A DNA stretch of 64,000 bases. Origin: Riptortus pedestris. Lineage: Eukaryota > Arthropoda > Insecta > Hemiptera > Alydidae. Position 1 is the stretch's first letter. Every line of letters starts with the position of its first letter. Location of the stretch: contig CM032230.1 of NCBI GenBank assembly GCA_019009955.1, positions 123,494,501 to 123,558,500 on the forward strand. Direction: 5' to 3'. The notes below the pieces were generated by a model that ran no database searches, had not been told where the DNA came from, and saw only the letters and a list, made by a program, of their open reading frames with translations. Shown here in pieces: positions 20,021-31,615 of this stretch. The translations under genes and the position numbers were made by a program.

Positions 20021-20697
20021 TCCGTCACGCAGGGGCTGCGTAAACTAAGCAGATTTCCCATGTGAAGTTTTACAATAGAGAAATCTGCATACTGGTAATA
20101 CAAGCCCACCATGAGTAAATACAAACGGTAATAAGAAATCTTTCAGTTAATTTTAATAAATTCCTAACTGAAACGGCTTCTGAATTGTAAAAATAATTTA
20201 TATTTTAATAACACAAATTTTAGTAGTACAAGAACTAAAGACAGGGGGGGGGGGCGGCGGATGAACAGACCGTATTTGCATAAATCACACAAAGGAACGA
20301 AGGTAAGGTAAGGTTAGAAACGACAGGTAAGGTTAGGAGAAGCTTCCACCTGAGCCGAGAAGTTACGAAAACGGCCGAACTAATCCGAACAATACCCGAC
20401 CACAGCCTTCATAAAAGTGCAAATATCTCGGTTAATGTTCAAGATAGAGAATAAATGTATATAACAATATTTATAGTAAATTTAATTTGCAATAAGATTG
20501 GTTCTATACAATTTTTCGATCCGATGCATAATAACGGAGATATTTCGAATTTTTAAAAACCCCCCCTCTAAACCCCCCCCCTCCCACTGGTCCGATTTCA
20601 GCCGTTAACGAACTTGATCTTCCTTTTTACATAAAACGATTAAATACCGAGTTGGGTGACGATTAAACAAAAATTGCGACCGCTAGAGTGTTAACAG

Positions 20698-20757
<60 letters not shown>

Positions 20758-20884
20758 GTTTTGAACGGACCTCATTTTCGTCATCTTCTGGGTAGGATCG
20801 ATGGACATTTGAAGAAGTTTTTCGAAAATCGCATCATGAGTACGACCTTAATAGCTGATTTCCCTTAAGGGAAATATCTGCTAA
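20021..20884 (-). mobile_element. complete long HINE copy, nested in an older HINE
   Basis: 864 bp. It adds a 5'-side block absent from the 610-bp type ('aatacaaacggtaataagaaatctttcag', 'gaagcttccacctgagccgag'). The C-rich block is at 20560-20590 and the TA core at 20704-20750. Ends are well preserved. Insertion was between A's of the older copy (T|T on the other strand). Confidence 0.85.
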
Positions 20885-21304
20885 AACCAGGAAAAGGACC
20901 AGTTACTTGCTTAATAACTGAATTACGAGAGAATGTATAGATCGACAATTGTAGACCATCATTCAACAAATTCTATAGCATATTTCCGGTCATAATAAAG
21001 GAGATGTTTTGAATTTTCCAATTGCCTTCCTTTGAAATTCCCCTTTTAACCTCCCCCCCCCCCCTCCTGAGATCAGTGAAACAGTTACATACCGAGTATG
21101 GTATACTTGAAATAAACATTTTCGAGTTGAAACATAAAATCTTAATTGACACTCAACTTATACTCAGAAATTGTTCAATGAAAACAATATTTTGGTATTT
21201 AAGATTCAAATGAAGTGCTTCATGATAGCTTATTGTTAATATGGCATTAGCGGCAGTGATAGTGACAAACATATATACATATATAATTTTGAACAGACCT
21301 CATT
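20885..21304 (-). mobile_element. older HINE, right half
   Basis: Continuation of 19875-20020 after the nested copy, up to 'tatataattttgaacagacctcattttt', where its terminal palindrome is replaced by the start of another copy. Confidence 0.6.
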
Positions 21305-21355
21305 TTTAGCAGATTTCAATTAGGAGAAATCAGCTATTGAGGTTCTACTCATGAT
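21305..21355 (+). mobile_element. HINE left-end fragment
   Basis: 'ttagcagatttcaattaggagaaatcagctattgaggttctactcatga', then broken by a palindromic insert. Its distal part is probably 22831-23052. Confidence 0.55.
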
Positions 21356-21356
21356 A

Positions 21357-21556
21357 TATTTATTTTCTCTTCGTCAGGGCTATAAAAATACAGGTACTAC
21401 TTTATAATATTGCACATTGTTATTAAACTAGAGTGAAATAGGGAGTGTTTATGCTATGTTACACTCTAGTTTAATAATAATGTGCAATATTATAAAGTAG
21501 TACCTGTAATTTTACAGCCCTGAAGAAGAGAAAATAAATATTCTCGAAATATCGGC
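21357..21556. mobile_element. palindromic insert with hammerhead
   Basis: Arms of 79 bp (21357-21435, 21462-21540), near-perfect complements with a 26-nt centre containing a second copy of part of the arm motif ('gtgaaataggg'). The right side extends past the arm to complete a hammerhead candidate; the left arm is cut within stem II. Confidence 0.7.
21517..21556 (+). ncRNA. hammerhead ribozyme candidate
   Basis: Stem I GCC (21517-21519) with GGC (21554-21556), core CTGAAGA (21520-21526), stem II GAGAA/TTCTC, GAAA (21546-21549), self-complementary ATAT as stem III, and C at the cleavage position (AUC triplet). All required positions are present, though stem III is only two distinct pairs. Confidence 0.55.
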
Positions 21557-21664
21557 CGGCATAAACTAAGTTTTTTTCACAAACATTGACCAAAACTCCA
21601 AAAACAATAACAACACCATATATAAATATGACCTAGTCGAAAACATCAACACTATATATATAAA

Positions 21665-22830
21665 TCTCCTGTCACGATGTTTGTCCGCGATGGACTCCTA
21701 AACAACTTAACCGATTTTAAATTAAATTGGCACACCGTGAGCAGTCTGGTCCAACTTGAGAGATAGGCTATATTAATTTTCTCTGAGACGAACAGGAGTG
21801 GGGGTTATAAGGGAGGCCTGAAATTAAAAGTCGCGATATTTCGTTTTCTATTGTTTTTTTTTGCAAATATGCACATAACAAAAGTTGTTTATTTTGTTAT
21901 TTAGAGTAACTTTTGTCATAAACACTTTCATCGTATTCCGAAGTTTAAATGAGTTATACGCTTATGACTATAGCGGGAGTCAACAATATTATTTGGGACA
22001 AAAGACCCAACCGAAATAAATAAAACTCGGTATGTGTATTAGCACTAACGCTATCATAATAAGAAGCCATACCAACATTTCTAGGGACGGGCAGGAGTGG
22101 GGGTTTTAAGGGAAGCCAGAAATTAAAAATAGCGATATTTCGTTTCCTATTGGTTTATCGGCAAATATGAACATAACAAAAGTTGTTTATTTTGCTATTT
22201 AGAGTAACTTTTGTTATATACACTTTTTTCGTATACCGAATTATAAACGAGATATACGCTAAAAATTATAGCGGAAGTGAAAAATTTTATTTGGCACAAA
22301 AGACTCAACCAAACTAAATAAAACACTCAGTATGTATATTAGCACTAACACCTTCCTTATAAAAAGTCATACTATTTCTAGGGACAGGCAGGAGTGGGGG
22401 TTATAAGGGAGACCTGAAATTAAAAATATTGATATTTCGTTTCCTATTGTAGTTTCGGCAAATATGCACATAACAAAAGTTGTTTATTTTGTTATTTAGA
22501 GAAATTTGCTCAAGAATTCTTTTCAATATGAACTACCAGGTACCTCACCTGGAAAAATTAATTCAAATGTATGTTAATATTTAGTCCTTAATAATTCAAA
22601 TCTATGCATAATGCACAGGAAGCGGGAAATATGACAATATGGAGGACAGTGAAGTCTTACATAAAAAATTAATTTTATTATTAACAAATCCACAGAAACG
22701 ACGGGTATTAACCCTAAACACTGGGACGGGTAAATGTCAAAATATTGTGCAAAATAAAGCCTTGCCAAAAAAATACCATCAACATTCAGCCTCAAATGAA
22801 TTCCCGAGCGAAGCCGGGTATTTGAGCTAG
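21665..22830 (+). mobile_element. non-autonomous Helitron, copy 2 (longest)
   Basis: 1166 bp, starting TCTCCTGTCACGATG after A and ending with the hairpin CCCGAGCGAAGCCGGG, TATTTGAG and CTAG before T. This is the canonical A|TC...CTAG|T Helitron arrangement, within TA-rich sequence. Three internal units begin near 21790, 22085 and 22383 ('caggagtgggggttataaggga'), period about 295. Each contains 'aacaaaagttgtttattttg'. No Rep/helicase. Confidence 0.8.
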
Positions 22831-23052
22831 TATATATATATGTCTGTTAACTTAACGCTCTAGCGGTCGCAATTTTTGTTTGATCGTTACTCAAGTTTTT
22901 AGCGAGTTATTCGTACTTTCTTGATTTCTGCCTTCAGTAACTCCCCCCTCCCTGTCTACTCATCGGTTTTTTACATACAAATGGAGAATATCTTACAATG
23001 AGATCGGAAGTGTATTATAACAGCAGTTGGGAAATCTGAGCGTGACGGACTT
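22831..23052 (+). mobile_element. HINE distal fragment
   Basis: 'gtctgttaacttaacgctctagcggtcgc' through to 'agttgggaaatctgagcgtgacggac', with the hairpin deleted. It probably belongs with 21305-21355. Confidence 0.55.
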
Positions 23053-23059
23053 TTTTCAT

Positions 23060-23155
23060 TCCCGGGGGCAGAATCAATGGACATTTGAAGAAATGAAGCG
23101 AAAATCGCATATTGGGTGCAACCTCAATTGGAGATTTTCATGAACGGAAATCTGC
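23060..23155 (-). mobile_element. HINE terminal fragment
   Basis: 'ggggcagaatcaatggacatttgaagaa', 'gggtgcaacctcaattgg' and 'cggaaatctgctgaaaa' are the AGCAGATTTCCC-side end blocks only. Confidence 0.5.
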
Positions 23156-23702
23156 TGAAAAAATGCTCATGCGCGTACAATTATTTTTGTAGTGCGCAGA
23201 ATCTAAGTTTCATAACACCGGCAGTGAGAAATTCGAACAGGTGGTATATTAAGAATTTGAATAATATAGTCGATTAAATGTGGTTTCGCAATATAGAATC
23301 CCATTAATCCGCTGGAATCCATTGATCATAGTGAACATTCAGGATTGGTAAACACTTTCTAATGAACACAGCTCCAAGATCGTTGTCCTGAACCCATCAA
23401 TGTTTAACGTAAATGGTAATTTTACTGAGTTCAAGGGCAATAATCTCATTTAATTTCAATACACTTATCATTAATCATCGCATTAAGATTAATCAGGCAA
23501 TATATCATAAATTGAAACTTATACGATCTCTTTAGTTTATAAGAGCTGAAACTAAATAAGTACATCAGGAATTCTTTTGAAGAGTATAAAAGACGTTATT
23601 GCGGTTATTTGAAAATCAAGGGATGTGCTATTATTGTTAAAAAGGTTTTAACACCTTAAAAATGTTAATATTAAAAATAATGAGTTAGTTCTATAGAAAA
23701 AA
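23156..23702. other. unassigned AT-rich spacer
   Basis: Nothing recognised. Confidence 0.35.
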
Positions 23703-24448
23703 AAGTTTGTCACGAATGGGCTGCGTAAGCTAAGCAGATTTCCCACGAGGTGGTATAACACACTTGTGGTCATATCTCACCACGTATACGTTATTTATAT
23801 ATAAAAAAACGGGTGAGTAGAAGGAGGGGGTTACTGAACCAACTAGAAAGAACGAATAACTCGCTGAATACTTGAGTTACGAAAAAATGCATTGAACAAC
23901 AATTGTAGAACATCAATGGTTTCACGAGATTGGTTCTGTAACATATTGCGATCCGACTCATAATAGCAAAGATATTTTGAATTTAGGAATGTCACCCCTT
24001 AAAACCGCCACAATTTCAGGATCAATTTCCGTCAATAACAAAAATTATCTCGGTGTTGACTCGAACGGTTAAATATCAACTATGACATAGATCAAATAAA
24101 CATTTTCGAGTAAAGAACGGAAAATCTTAATTAATGACGCCATTACATAACGTATTTGCACGTATTTCACAAAGTAAAAGTTCAATGTAAATTTGGTATT
24201 TAAGCTCTGAATAAAATGGTCCCGCATATAACTTCTTTTCTTTAATATGACATTAGTAGGAGTAGGGGTATAATAACGGAGATATTTGGAATTTATGAAA
24301 TTCTCCGTCTAACCCTTCTCCCCCTCACCACCCTCCAACGGGTCAGATTTCAACCATTACAAACTTCATCTTTATTTGAATATAAAACGTTTAAATGTGG
24401 AGTTTGGTAACGATCAAACAAAAATAACGACCGCTAACGCTTTAAAAT

Positions 24449-24484
<36 letters not shown>

Positions 24485-24494
24485 GAACGGACCT
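23703..24494 (-). mobile_element. old HINE copy, terminal blocks missing
   Basis: A decayed hairpin end ('gtttgtcacgaatgggctgcg'), 'aataactcgctgaatacttgagttacg', a second internal set of blocks from about 24150, C-rich block, 'cgaccgctaacgc' and TA run 24454-24478. It stops at 'gaacggacctacat'. Confidence 0.6.
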
Positions 24495-24683
24495 ACATAG
24501 AAATACAGTAGGATTTAATAGTTATTTAAATATAAGTATTTTATTATATATATTAAACTTTATGTTCAGTAATAATTTGATTTTTTATAGCATTCTCATG
24601 ATATTTACGTCACAAGGGAAAGTTGTAATACAGTTTTGGCATTTGTGCATACCTATGTAGTAAATAACGAAACTGAAAAAAAG
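24495..24683. other. unassigned spacer
   Basis: Short AT-rich interval between HINEs; nothing seen. Confidence 0.3.
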
Positions 24684-25231
24684 TTCGTCACGCAGGGGCT
24701 GCGTAAACTAAGCAGATTTCCCACGTGAAGCTATACAATAGAGAAATTTCCATATGAGTGCCGAACAGTTACGGAAACGGCCGAACTAGCTTTCGGCGGG
24801 AACCATAGCTCGTCGTTACACTTAATAAAAATGCAATTAAATCTTTATACGAGAGCCGTCTCTCTATACGTTCGTTATCGGCCACATTTAATAAAAATAC
24901 AAATACCTCGGTTAATATTCAAGATACAGAATAAATGTATAGAACAATATTTATAGTAATTTTAATTTGCAATTAGATTGGTTCTACACAATTTTTTGAT
25001 CCGACGTATGGTAACTGAGATATTTTGAATTTTCAAAAAAACTTCTTCTTTAAACCCCCCCTCCCCCTGGTCCGATTTCAGCCGTTAACGAACTTCATCA
25101 TCATCTTCATCTTTCATCTTCATCTTACATCTTCATCTTACATAAAACGATCTTTCATTTTACATAAAACGACTAAATATCGAGTTTGGTAACGATTGAA
25201 CAATAATTGCGACCGCTAGAGCGGTAACAGG

Positions 25232-25298
<67 letters not shown>

Positions 25299-25422
25299 TT
25301 TTGAACGGACCTCATTTTCGTCATCTCCTGGGTAGGATCGATGGACATTTGAAGAAAAATTTCGAAACTCGCGTCATGAGTACAACCTCAATAGCTGATT
25401 TCCCTTAAGGGAAATCTGCTAA
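24684..25422 (-). mobile_element. HINE copy with an internal CATCTT-rich expansion
   Basis: Well-preserved ends. A duplicated segment near 24840-24895 repeats 'cgtcgttacactta' type sequence, and 25096-25160 is a local expansion of CATCTT/CATCTTA and 'acataaaacgat' units. TA core 25237-25295. Confidence 0.8.
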
Positions 25423-25867
25423 TACAAGTTACATTGAGTTTACGTCCATCTTGAATAAAGGAGACTATTGACCTTATCTCATTTCCAATAATTAGAATAT
25501 TTCGGGATGTAATTAAATATGAAAAACTGATAATTGAAACCACTTCTTCCCTCATTATTCGGGCATTAAAACTGTAATTTATCCCACGTTATTAATTAAT
25601 AAATACTCTTGTGTTAATCCAACACAAGAATTATAATTTACTTATTATAAGTAAAATAATTATAATGTGTATTGTATATATTATGGAGAGTGTTATAATA
25701 TATTACTGGTTATCAGAGATTATATATCGGTAGTGAGTTAATTTGCTTTAATACTGATTTTAGCAGGTCCCGTTAAGGGCATTCATCTTTTTAGGTTGCA
25801 TACATGACACAATATTCAATAATTTTCTTTAAATCTTCATCAATAATACCTAGAAGGTTACGAAAAG
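25423..25867. other. unassigned AT-rich spacer
   Basis: Nothing recognised. Confidence 0.3.
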
Positions 25868-26037
25868 TCCGTCACGCAGGGGCTGCGTAAACTAAGCAGA
25901 TTTCCCACGTGAAGTTTAACAATAGAGAAATTTCACGAGATCTTAATTTGCAATAAGATTGATTCTGTAAAATTTTTCGACTAAATATCGAGTTTGGTAA
26001 CGATCAAATAAAAATTGAGACCGCTAGAGTGGTAACA

Positions 26038-26083
<46 letters not shown>

Positions 26084-26098
26084 TTATTATTATTAAAA

Positions 26099-26152
<54 letters not shown>

Positions 26153-26277
26153 TTTTGAACGGACCTCAGTTTCGTCATCTTCTAGGTATGATCGACGGAC
26201 ATTTGAAGAAAAACTTCGAAAATTCCGTCATGAGTACAACCTCAATAGCTGATTTCCCTTGAGGGAAATCTGCTAAA
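25868..26277 (-). mobile_element. internally deleted HINE copy
   Basis: 410 bp. Both ends are intact, but about 200 bp between 'gagaaatttcacgagatc' and 'cgactaaatatcgagtttgg' are missing. The TA core is in two blocks (26042-26078 and 26101-26148) around 'aaaacttattattattaaaaat'. Confidence 0.8.
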
Positions 26278-26292
26278 ACAGCCAGCTCAAAA

Positions 26293-26296
<4 letters not shown>

Positions 26297-26330
<34 letters not shown>

Positions 26331-26333
26331 ATA
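26297..26333. repeat. (CA)n microsatellite
   Basis: A perfect run of AC units followed by 'tcatacatatg'. Confidence 0.85.
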
Positions 26334-26405
26334 CATATGTATATATCAGTTGGCCATTGAGATCTTTAGCCGTCCCCGAGCGAGAAGGATTCGTGATCTG
26401 AGTTT

Positions 26406-26757
26406 TAGCAGATTTCCCCTAAGGCAAATCAGCTTTTGAGGTTGAACTTATGACGCGGTTTTCGATAAATTTCCTTAAATGTCCATCAGTCCTACCAAGG
26501 AGATGACGTAAAGGAGGTCCTTTCATAATTACATACATATTATCTGTCTAGCGGTGGCAATTTTTGTTTGATCGTAACCAAACTCCATACTTAATTAATT
26601 TATGCATGTAGAAAGATCAAGTTCATTAGTGGCGGAAATTGGGAAATCTCTCTGTTATTATATATTGGATCAAAACATTCACATAACCAGTCTTATTTCA
26701 AATTAAATCCCATAAATGTTGTTATATACGTATTCTCTTTATCATGAATATTAACGT
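26406..26757 (+). mobile_element. HINE copy, 3' truncated
   Basis: TTAGCAGATTTCCCCTAAGG start, 'tcctaccaaggagatgacg', no TA core (a short 'catacatattat' remains), 'tctagcggtggcaatttttg', 'aatattaacgtaccgaaat'; then it ends. Confidence 0.6.
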
Positions 26758-26869
26758 ACCGAAATATGGCACGCTGATGATCTCATCTTACCATCTATTT
26801 TCTATATCTTTCCCAGTAAGCCTACTTTAGAAGGTATTAAACTGGAAACGAATGTTTAAAAATAATCGG

Positions 26870-27137
26870 ATGAATTGAAGTGGGGGTTAACTAAAAGCTG
26901 AAACTAAAAAAAAAAAAAAAAAGTACAAATATATAAAATCGCATGAGACAATAGTCGTAGAAAATTCAAGTTGCAAAAATATTGGTTTATATTTTTCGAT
27001 CCTCAGTAACGGAGTTATTTCAAACTTTCCATTCCCCAAAAAACTACCCCTAATAATGCCATCACCCCTCCAACCTGACCAATTCCAAGTATTACAACAT
27101 AGAGCCACTATTTGTCGATGAAATAACTAAATATCCA
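26870..27137 (-). mobile_element. degenerate HINE, left part
   Basis: 'gaagtgggggttaactaaaagctgaaa', 'tttttcgatcctcagtaacggag' and 'aaataactaaatatccataaggatc'. It is interrupted by a ribozyme-bearing insert and resumes at 27515-27546 ('ttaaatatcaagtatggtactgatcaa'). Confidence 0.5.
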
Positions 27138-27514
27138 TAAGGATCAATAAAAAGACCCTTGTCCTCTACTGATTTTAATATTATGCAGAGCGCACTTTCG
27201 GAGTCAGCGCTCCATCGTCAGTGCCTGCTGACAAACAAAACCTTGAGTCAATTTAACAATCATAGCATGGCAAAAAGTAAAAAAAAAAAAAAACAGTCAC
27301 AAAAAAAGAGAATAAAACAATAGAAAATTTAATAAATAGTCAACTATTAAAAAAGTTAAAAACGATAAGCGTATGTCAAAAACTTAAAACTATAAATAAA
27401 ATTAAAAAACAACACAAATTACAGGTAGGGAAACAGTGTAAACGTATCACAGTGGGAAATAACAAATGGACCACCCTATACTAATAATAGAGAGGAGATA
27501 TAGCATATTCTAGA
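27138..27514 (-). mobile_element. probable Penelope-like remnant with hammerhead
   Basis: Foreign sequence inside the HINE, with a hammerhead candidate near one end and an A-rich interior (27278-27310 poly-A stretches). No ORF or inverted arm was found. The exact borders are uncertain. Confidence 0.45.
27185..27224 (-). ncRNA. hammerhead ribozyme candidate
   Basis: Minus strand: stem I GCA/TGC, core CTGACGA (27215-27221), stem II GGAG/CTCC, GAAA (27196-27199), stem III AGTG/CGCT with one G-T pair and no loop, then C at the cleavage position (CUC triplet). Stem I is only three pairs in the plain reading. Confidence 0.55.
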
Positions 27515-27550
27515 GATATTTAAATATCAAGTATGGTACTGATCAATTAA

Positions 27551-27757
27551 CCCTCCAGCCGCGGGCCGATTTTGATTTTTTCTGTCAAATTTCATGGTAA
27601 ACCTTTTTTTCAAATTCCCATGGAACGTCTTGACGGTAAATATACGTTTCCCGCTGACTACATTCAAACAAATTACGTGCAACGCGGATATAGCGTGGCC
27701 CGCAAAAATAAACCAAATAAGCAGAACGCTATTTCCACGTCGTCCGCGGTTGGAGGG
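27551..27757. mobile_element. piggyBac-like MITE
   Basis: 207 bp between TTAA on both sides (27547-27550, 27758-27761), with terminal repeats CCCTCCAGCCGCGG and CCGCGGTTGGAGGG (one mismatch over 14). TTAA duplication with CCC-starting ends defines the piggyBac superfamily. An accidental 64-codon frame crosses it, with no transposase similarity. It lies in a decayed HINE. Confidence 0.8.
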
Positions 27758-27761
27758 TTAA

Positions 27762-28194
27762 AATGATGAAGTATAGGTAGCAAAATGTTCAACGATTCAA
27801 TCAGTATTTAATCTTAGAATAAAACGTTCAATGATATATCAGCTGACATGATATCGAGTACAACAAATGTCTTGCCATGTTTTAATAAATACTTTCATTC
27901 TATAGGGGTATGTCTAGATGCAGTCGGTGTTATTCCTTGAGCGTGCATGTTCAAGCCCACTTAAATTCTAAAAACTAAACGTGAACATAAGCTATTTAAC
28001 TTGACAAGTTCCACAAATGGCGGAAACTCGTTCCTGGAGTGTACCTAGTCGTTGAACCCGGATGTAACTATTTAGCGAAAATAAACGATCCTGTTATGTC
28101 CAGGGAAGCGAGTTCTTAGATTCTGATTTACTCCAAGGACGACTGTGGAACACAAGATTCACGTGTAAATGTATCACATGCTAATTCATATGTT
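27762..28194. other. unassigned spacer
   Basis: Nothing recognised beyond possible HINE scraps near its start. Confidence 0.3.
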
Positions 28195-29240
28195 AGCAGA
28201 TTTCCCTTGAGGGAAATCAGCCATTGAGCCCGCATTCATGACACGATTTTCGAAATTATTCATCAAATGTCCACCGATCCTACCCAGGAGATGACGAAAG
28301 TGATGTCCGTTCAGAACTGTATATATATTTCTCTGTTACAGCTCTAGCGGTCGCAATTAGTGTTGCCAAACTGGATATTAGTCTTTACCAAACTGGATAT
28401 TTAGTCGTTTTATGCAAAAAGAAAGATCAATGGCTGAAATCGGACCAAGGGCAGAGGGGGGGGGGTTTAGAGCGGGAGAATTTGGAAAATTCGAAATATT
28501 TCCGTAAGTATACGTCGGGTCGAAAAAATGTATAAAATTAATCTTATAGAAAATTAAATGTTCTATAAATATTTTTTATAGACTTATCCCCTAGCTTGAA
28601 TATTAACCGAGATATTTGCAATTTTCAGCCCTCAGCAAACCCCCACTTCTACTCATGCTACATAAATAATACTCGGTTATGTAATAAACCACATCATTAA
28701 AAGTTTAAATACCAAATATTGTGTTCAAGAGACATTTATTATACGTGATACACGGAAATATGTTCTGGTGACCCCCCCCCCCTCCTCTTCTTAAGTTTTT
28801 GGACTACGTAAATTTGATTGATTCAGGTAAAAATTATTCTGATTCATTATAAATTACAGTACGACATATAGTAAAAAATTTTCAATCAAATTAATACGTT
28901 ATATTCAGATATAATAGCGTAATTGTTTTTCTTTCCGGTAAGAAGTTGGCTGAAGTGTTTGTTTACATTTCAGATGCTTTCTTTCGGGAAGGTTCTTATT
29001 ATAGTTTTTATATATTCACTTAATATATTAAGACTACTAAAATTTGAGTTATTAAAATATAAATTATTCTTACAATTCAGAAGCCGTTTCAGTTGGGAAT
29101 TTATTTTAATTAACTGAAAGATTTCTCATTACCGTTTGTATTTAATCACGGTGGTGTTGTGTTACCGCTATATAGATTTATCTATTATTAAACTTCACGC
29201 AGGAAATTTGCTTAGTTTACGCAGCCCCTGCGTGACGGAC
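28195..29240 (+). mobile_element. composite long HINE copy
   Basis: Left end TTAGCAGATTTCCC at 28195 and right hairpin end at 29240. Between lie a very short TA core, the G-rich block (28450-28470) and 'cccccacttctactcatgctac'. A decayed internal end-like segment ('gtgatacacggaaatatgttc', 28746-28768) is followed by a C-run and a second set of blocks shared with 48780-49080. It looks like two copies fused, or a long subfamily. Confidence 0.7.
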
Positions 29241-29539
29241 TTTTATTTTATAGTTGCCGGTATCTTAAGTCATGCAAAGTAAATAAGAGGTAATATACGA
29301 GTAATATGAAAAAAAAAAATGTTGCGAGTTAGCAGCTGAAAGAACTTTTTTAACTTTGACAACTTTTATTAACCCTCTCATCTGTTAGTACATCAGTTTT
29401 ATAAACTTAATTAATTTCCCCCTAAAAAAAATTGTTGATCGTAAGGATAGTTTCGCACTTTTATATTAGCTAGAGGAGAAATAACTTTAGATGGGATAGC
29501 CAACTACACACAACTAGTGTGTGTGCTGAATAGATAATT
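29241..29539. other. unassigned AT-rich spacer
   Basis: Nothing recognised. Confidence 0.3.
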
Positions 29540-29645
29540 TCAGGCTGAGGTTAATTTCATGTGCGAGGAAGCGTTTGTCTTAATGGACTTGGTAAACCTA
29601 GAGTCGGGAATATAAATGTATTTAGTCCCGCACCAGTCATTAAAC
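29540..29645 (+). mobile_element. decayed tRNA-derived SINE
   Basis: 'cgtttgtcttaatggacttggtaaacctagagtcggg' and 'aaatgtatttagtcccgcaccagtcattaaa' align with the head and body of the SINE at 8844-9090. The B-box is deleted. It is followed by a (CA)n run at 29647-29670. Confidence 0.5.
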
Positions 29646-29840
29646 ACATACACACACACACACACACACATTCACCAACTTCTTTTGGTGTTTAGTAAAA
29701 ATTACAAGACACATACTGAAGTTTGCATTTTTACAAATACTGTAATTACATGCTGTGTACAGTTATTATCGTATGGTAGGAAAATTAAATAGCCCACCCA
29801 TTCGATTCACTAATAAATAAATAATAAACATATAAAAAAG

Positions 29841-30323
29841 TCCGTCACGCAGGGGCTGCGTAAACTAAGCAGATTTCCCAAGTGAAGTTTTAGAATAGAG
29901 AAATCTGCGTAATAACCACTCAAGTAGTATGAAACCTCTAAACCTATTCACGAGGGACGAATAGTTACGGAAATGGCCGCCAGAGCTCTCGGCGGAAAGT
30001 CCGAACATAGCCGACTCTTGCCGACCACACGCAGAATACAAATGCAAATATCTCGGTTAATACTCAAGATAGGGAATAAATGTATAGAACAATATTTATA
30101 GTAAATTTAATTTGCAATAAGATTGATTCTGTACAATTTTTCGATCCGACGTATAGTAACGGAGATATTTCGAATTTTCGAAAATCCTCCCCTTTAACCC
30201 CCCCCCCTCCCACTGGTTCGATTTCAGCCGTTAACGAACTTGATCTTTCTTTTTACATAAAACGACCAAATATCGAGTTTGGTGACGATCAAACAAAAAT
30301 TGCGACCGCTAGAGCGGTAACAG

Positions 30324-30368
<45 letters not shown>

Positions 30369-30514
30369 TATATTTGTATATATATACAGTTTTGAACGGA
30401 CCTCATTTTCGTCATCTACTAGGTAGGATCGATGGACATTTGAGGAAATATTTCGAAAATTCCGTCATGAGTACAACCTCAATAGCTGATTTCCCTTAAG
30501 GGAAATCTGCTAAA
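29841..30514 (-). mobile_element. HINE copy
   Basis: 674 bp with both ends intact. It has 'aataaccactcaagtagtatgaaacctctaaacc' and 'gccagagctctcggcgg', a variant block shared with 46431 and 53454. C-rich block at 30188-30212, palindrome CCGCTAGAGCGG, TA core 30328-30366. Confidence 0.85.
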
Positions 30515-31167
30515 ATTATATATTATGTATATTATATGGTGAAGGTTCAAATTGATGATCACGGTCAAATGAAACCTCAGTAACCCCACTTGACACTCAG
30601 TCGATTCTAACGCTGACTTTGACCATGATCATGCACTACTATATGTGTGTGTGTGTGTATGTGTGTCTGTGGAATATCAATAAAATCTACAATTAAAATT
30701 AAATTGTTATAAAATTTCTAGTATTTATTTATATTTTATTCATTACATTATTTATCTATTTCTCGTAAAGAGTTACTATTGATTTACTTATTGTTGGCGT
30801 TCTATAATTCTTTCATATATTGGAACTTGCATAAGCTGAAGCTATGAGTAGGGAATCAATAGTGTAATTATAATAATATTTTCTCAAGATCAAGCTGTTC
30901 TTTAATTGGTTATTAAAGTCTTGCCATAATGAATTTAAAAAGAGAAATTCTTTTTAGTTGAATTTCATTTCTCAAATTCTAGTCCCTCTCAACATTCCAT
31001 GAAATCTACTTATCAAGAATTCCTTTCTCTTCTAGTATGGATTGTCTAATCATTTCGCGGAGCAGAAAAGTTAACATATTAACGATTTTCGATAAATCCA
31101 ACTCTCTTAAATCTAATTTTCAATATCGGTAATTTACGAACTTCAACTTTAGTTTTAGCTTTAGATC
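30515..31167. other. unassigned AT-rich spacer
   Basis: A short (GT)n at 30641-30667; otherwise nothing seen. Confidence 0.3.
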
Positions 31168-31284
31168 TGCCTTAAGGGATATCAGCTATTGATGTTATAC
31201 TGATGATTTTCGAAAAATACAGATGTCCATCGATCCTATCTGGAGAATCTCTCTCTCACTCTCTCTCTCTCTCTCTAGATATAT

Positions 31285-31330
<46 letters not shown>

Positions 31331-31615
31331 GTTAACGCGTTAGCGGTCGCAGTTTATGTTTAATTATTAACAAACATATATATGTATTTGTAAAACTAAT
31401 GGTCATGTTACAAGGAAACATCCTACCATAGTGGCTCTAGTTACGAAAATGTTTATTTGATATGCACAAATATTTATCGGTTTCAGCCAACACTAAAGAT
31501 CATATTTGTTATTACCGTAAAATCGAACATGGAGTATTGGGGGATTAGGGGTGGATTGGAAAATTCACAATTTCTCTTTTATTATGAGTTATATCAAAAA
31601 GTGGTATATGACCTG
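31168..31615 (+). mobile_element. degenerate HINE copy with TA core
   Basis: 'gatctgccttaagggatatcagctattgatgtt', 'tgtccatcgatcctatctggaga', a (CT)n patch, TA run 31286-31328, 'gttaacgcgttagcggtcgcag'. The right end is lost. Confidence 0.55.

Noticed and set aside
20021..20884. LTR retrotransposon or virus-derived sequence
   Set aside because: No long terminal repeats, primer-binding site, gag/pol or envelope-like frame was found here or elsewhere in the window.
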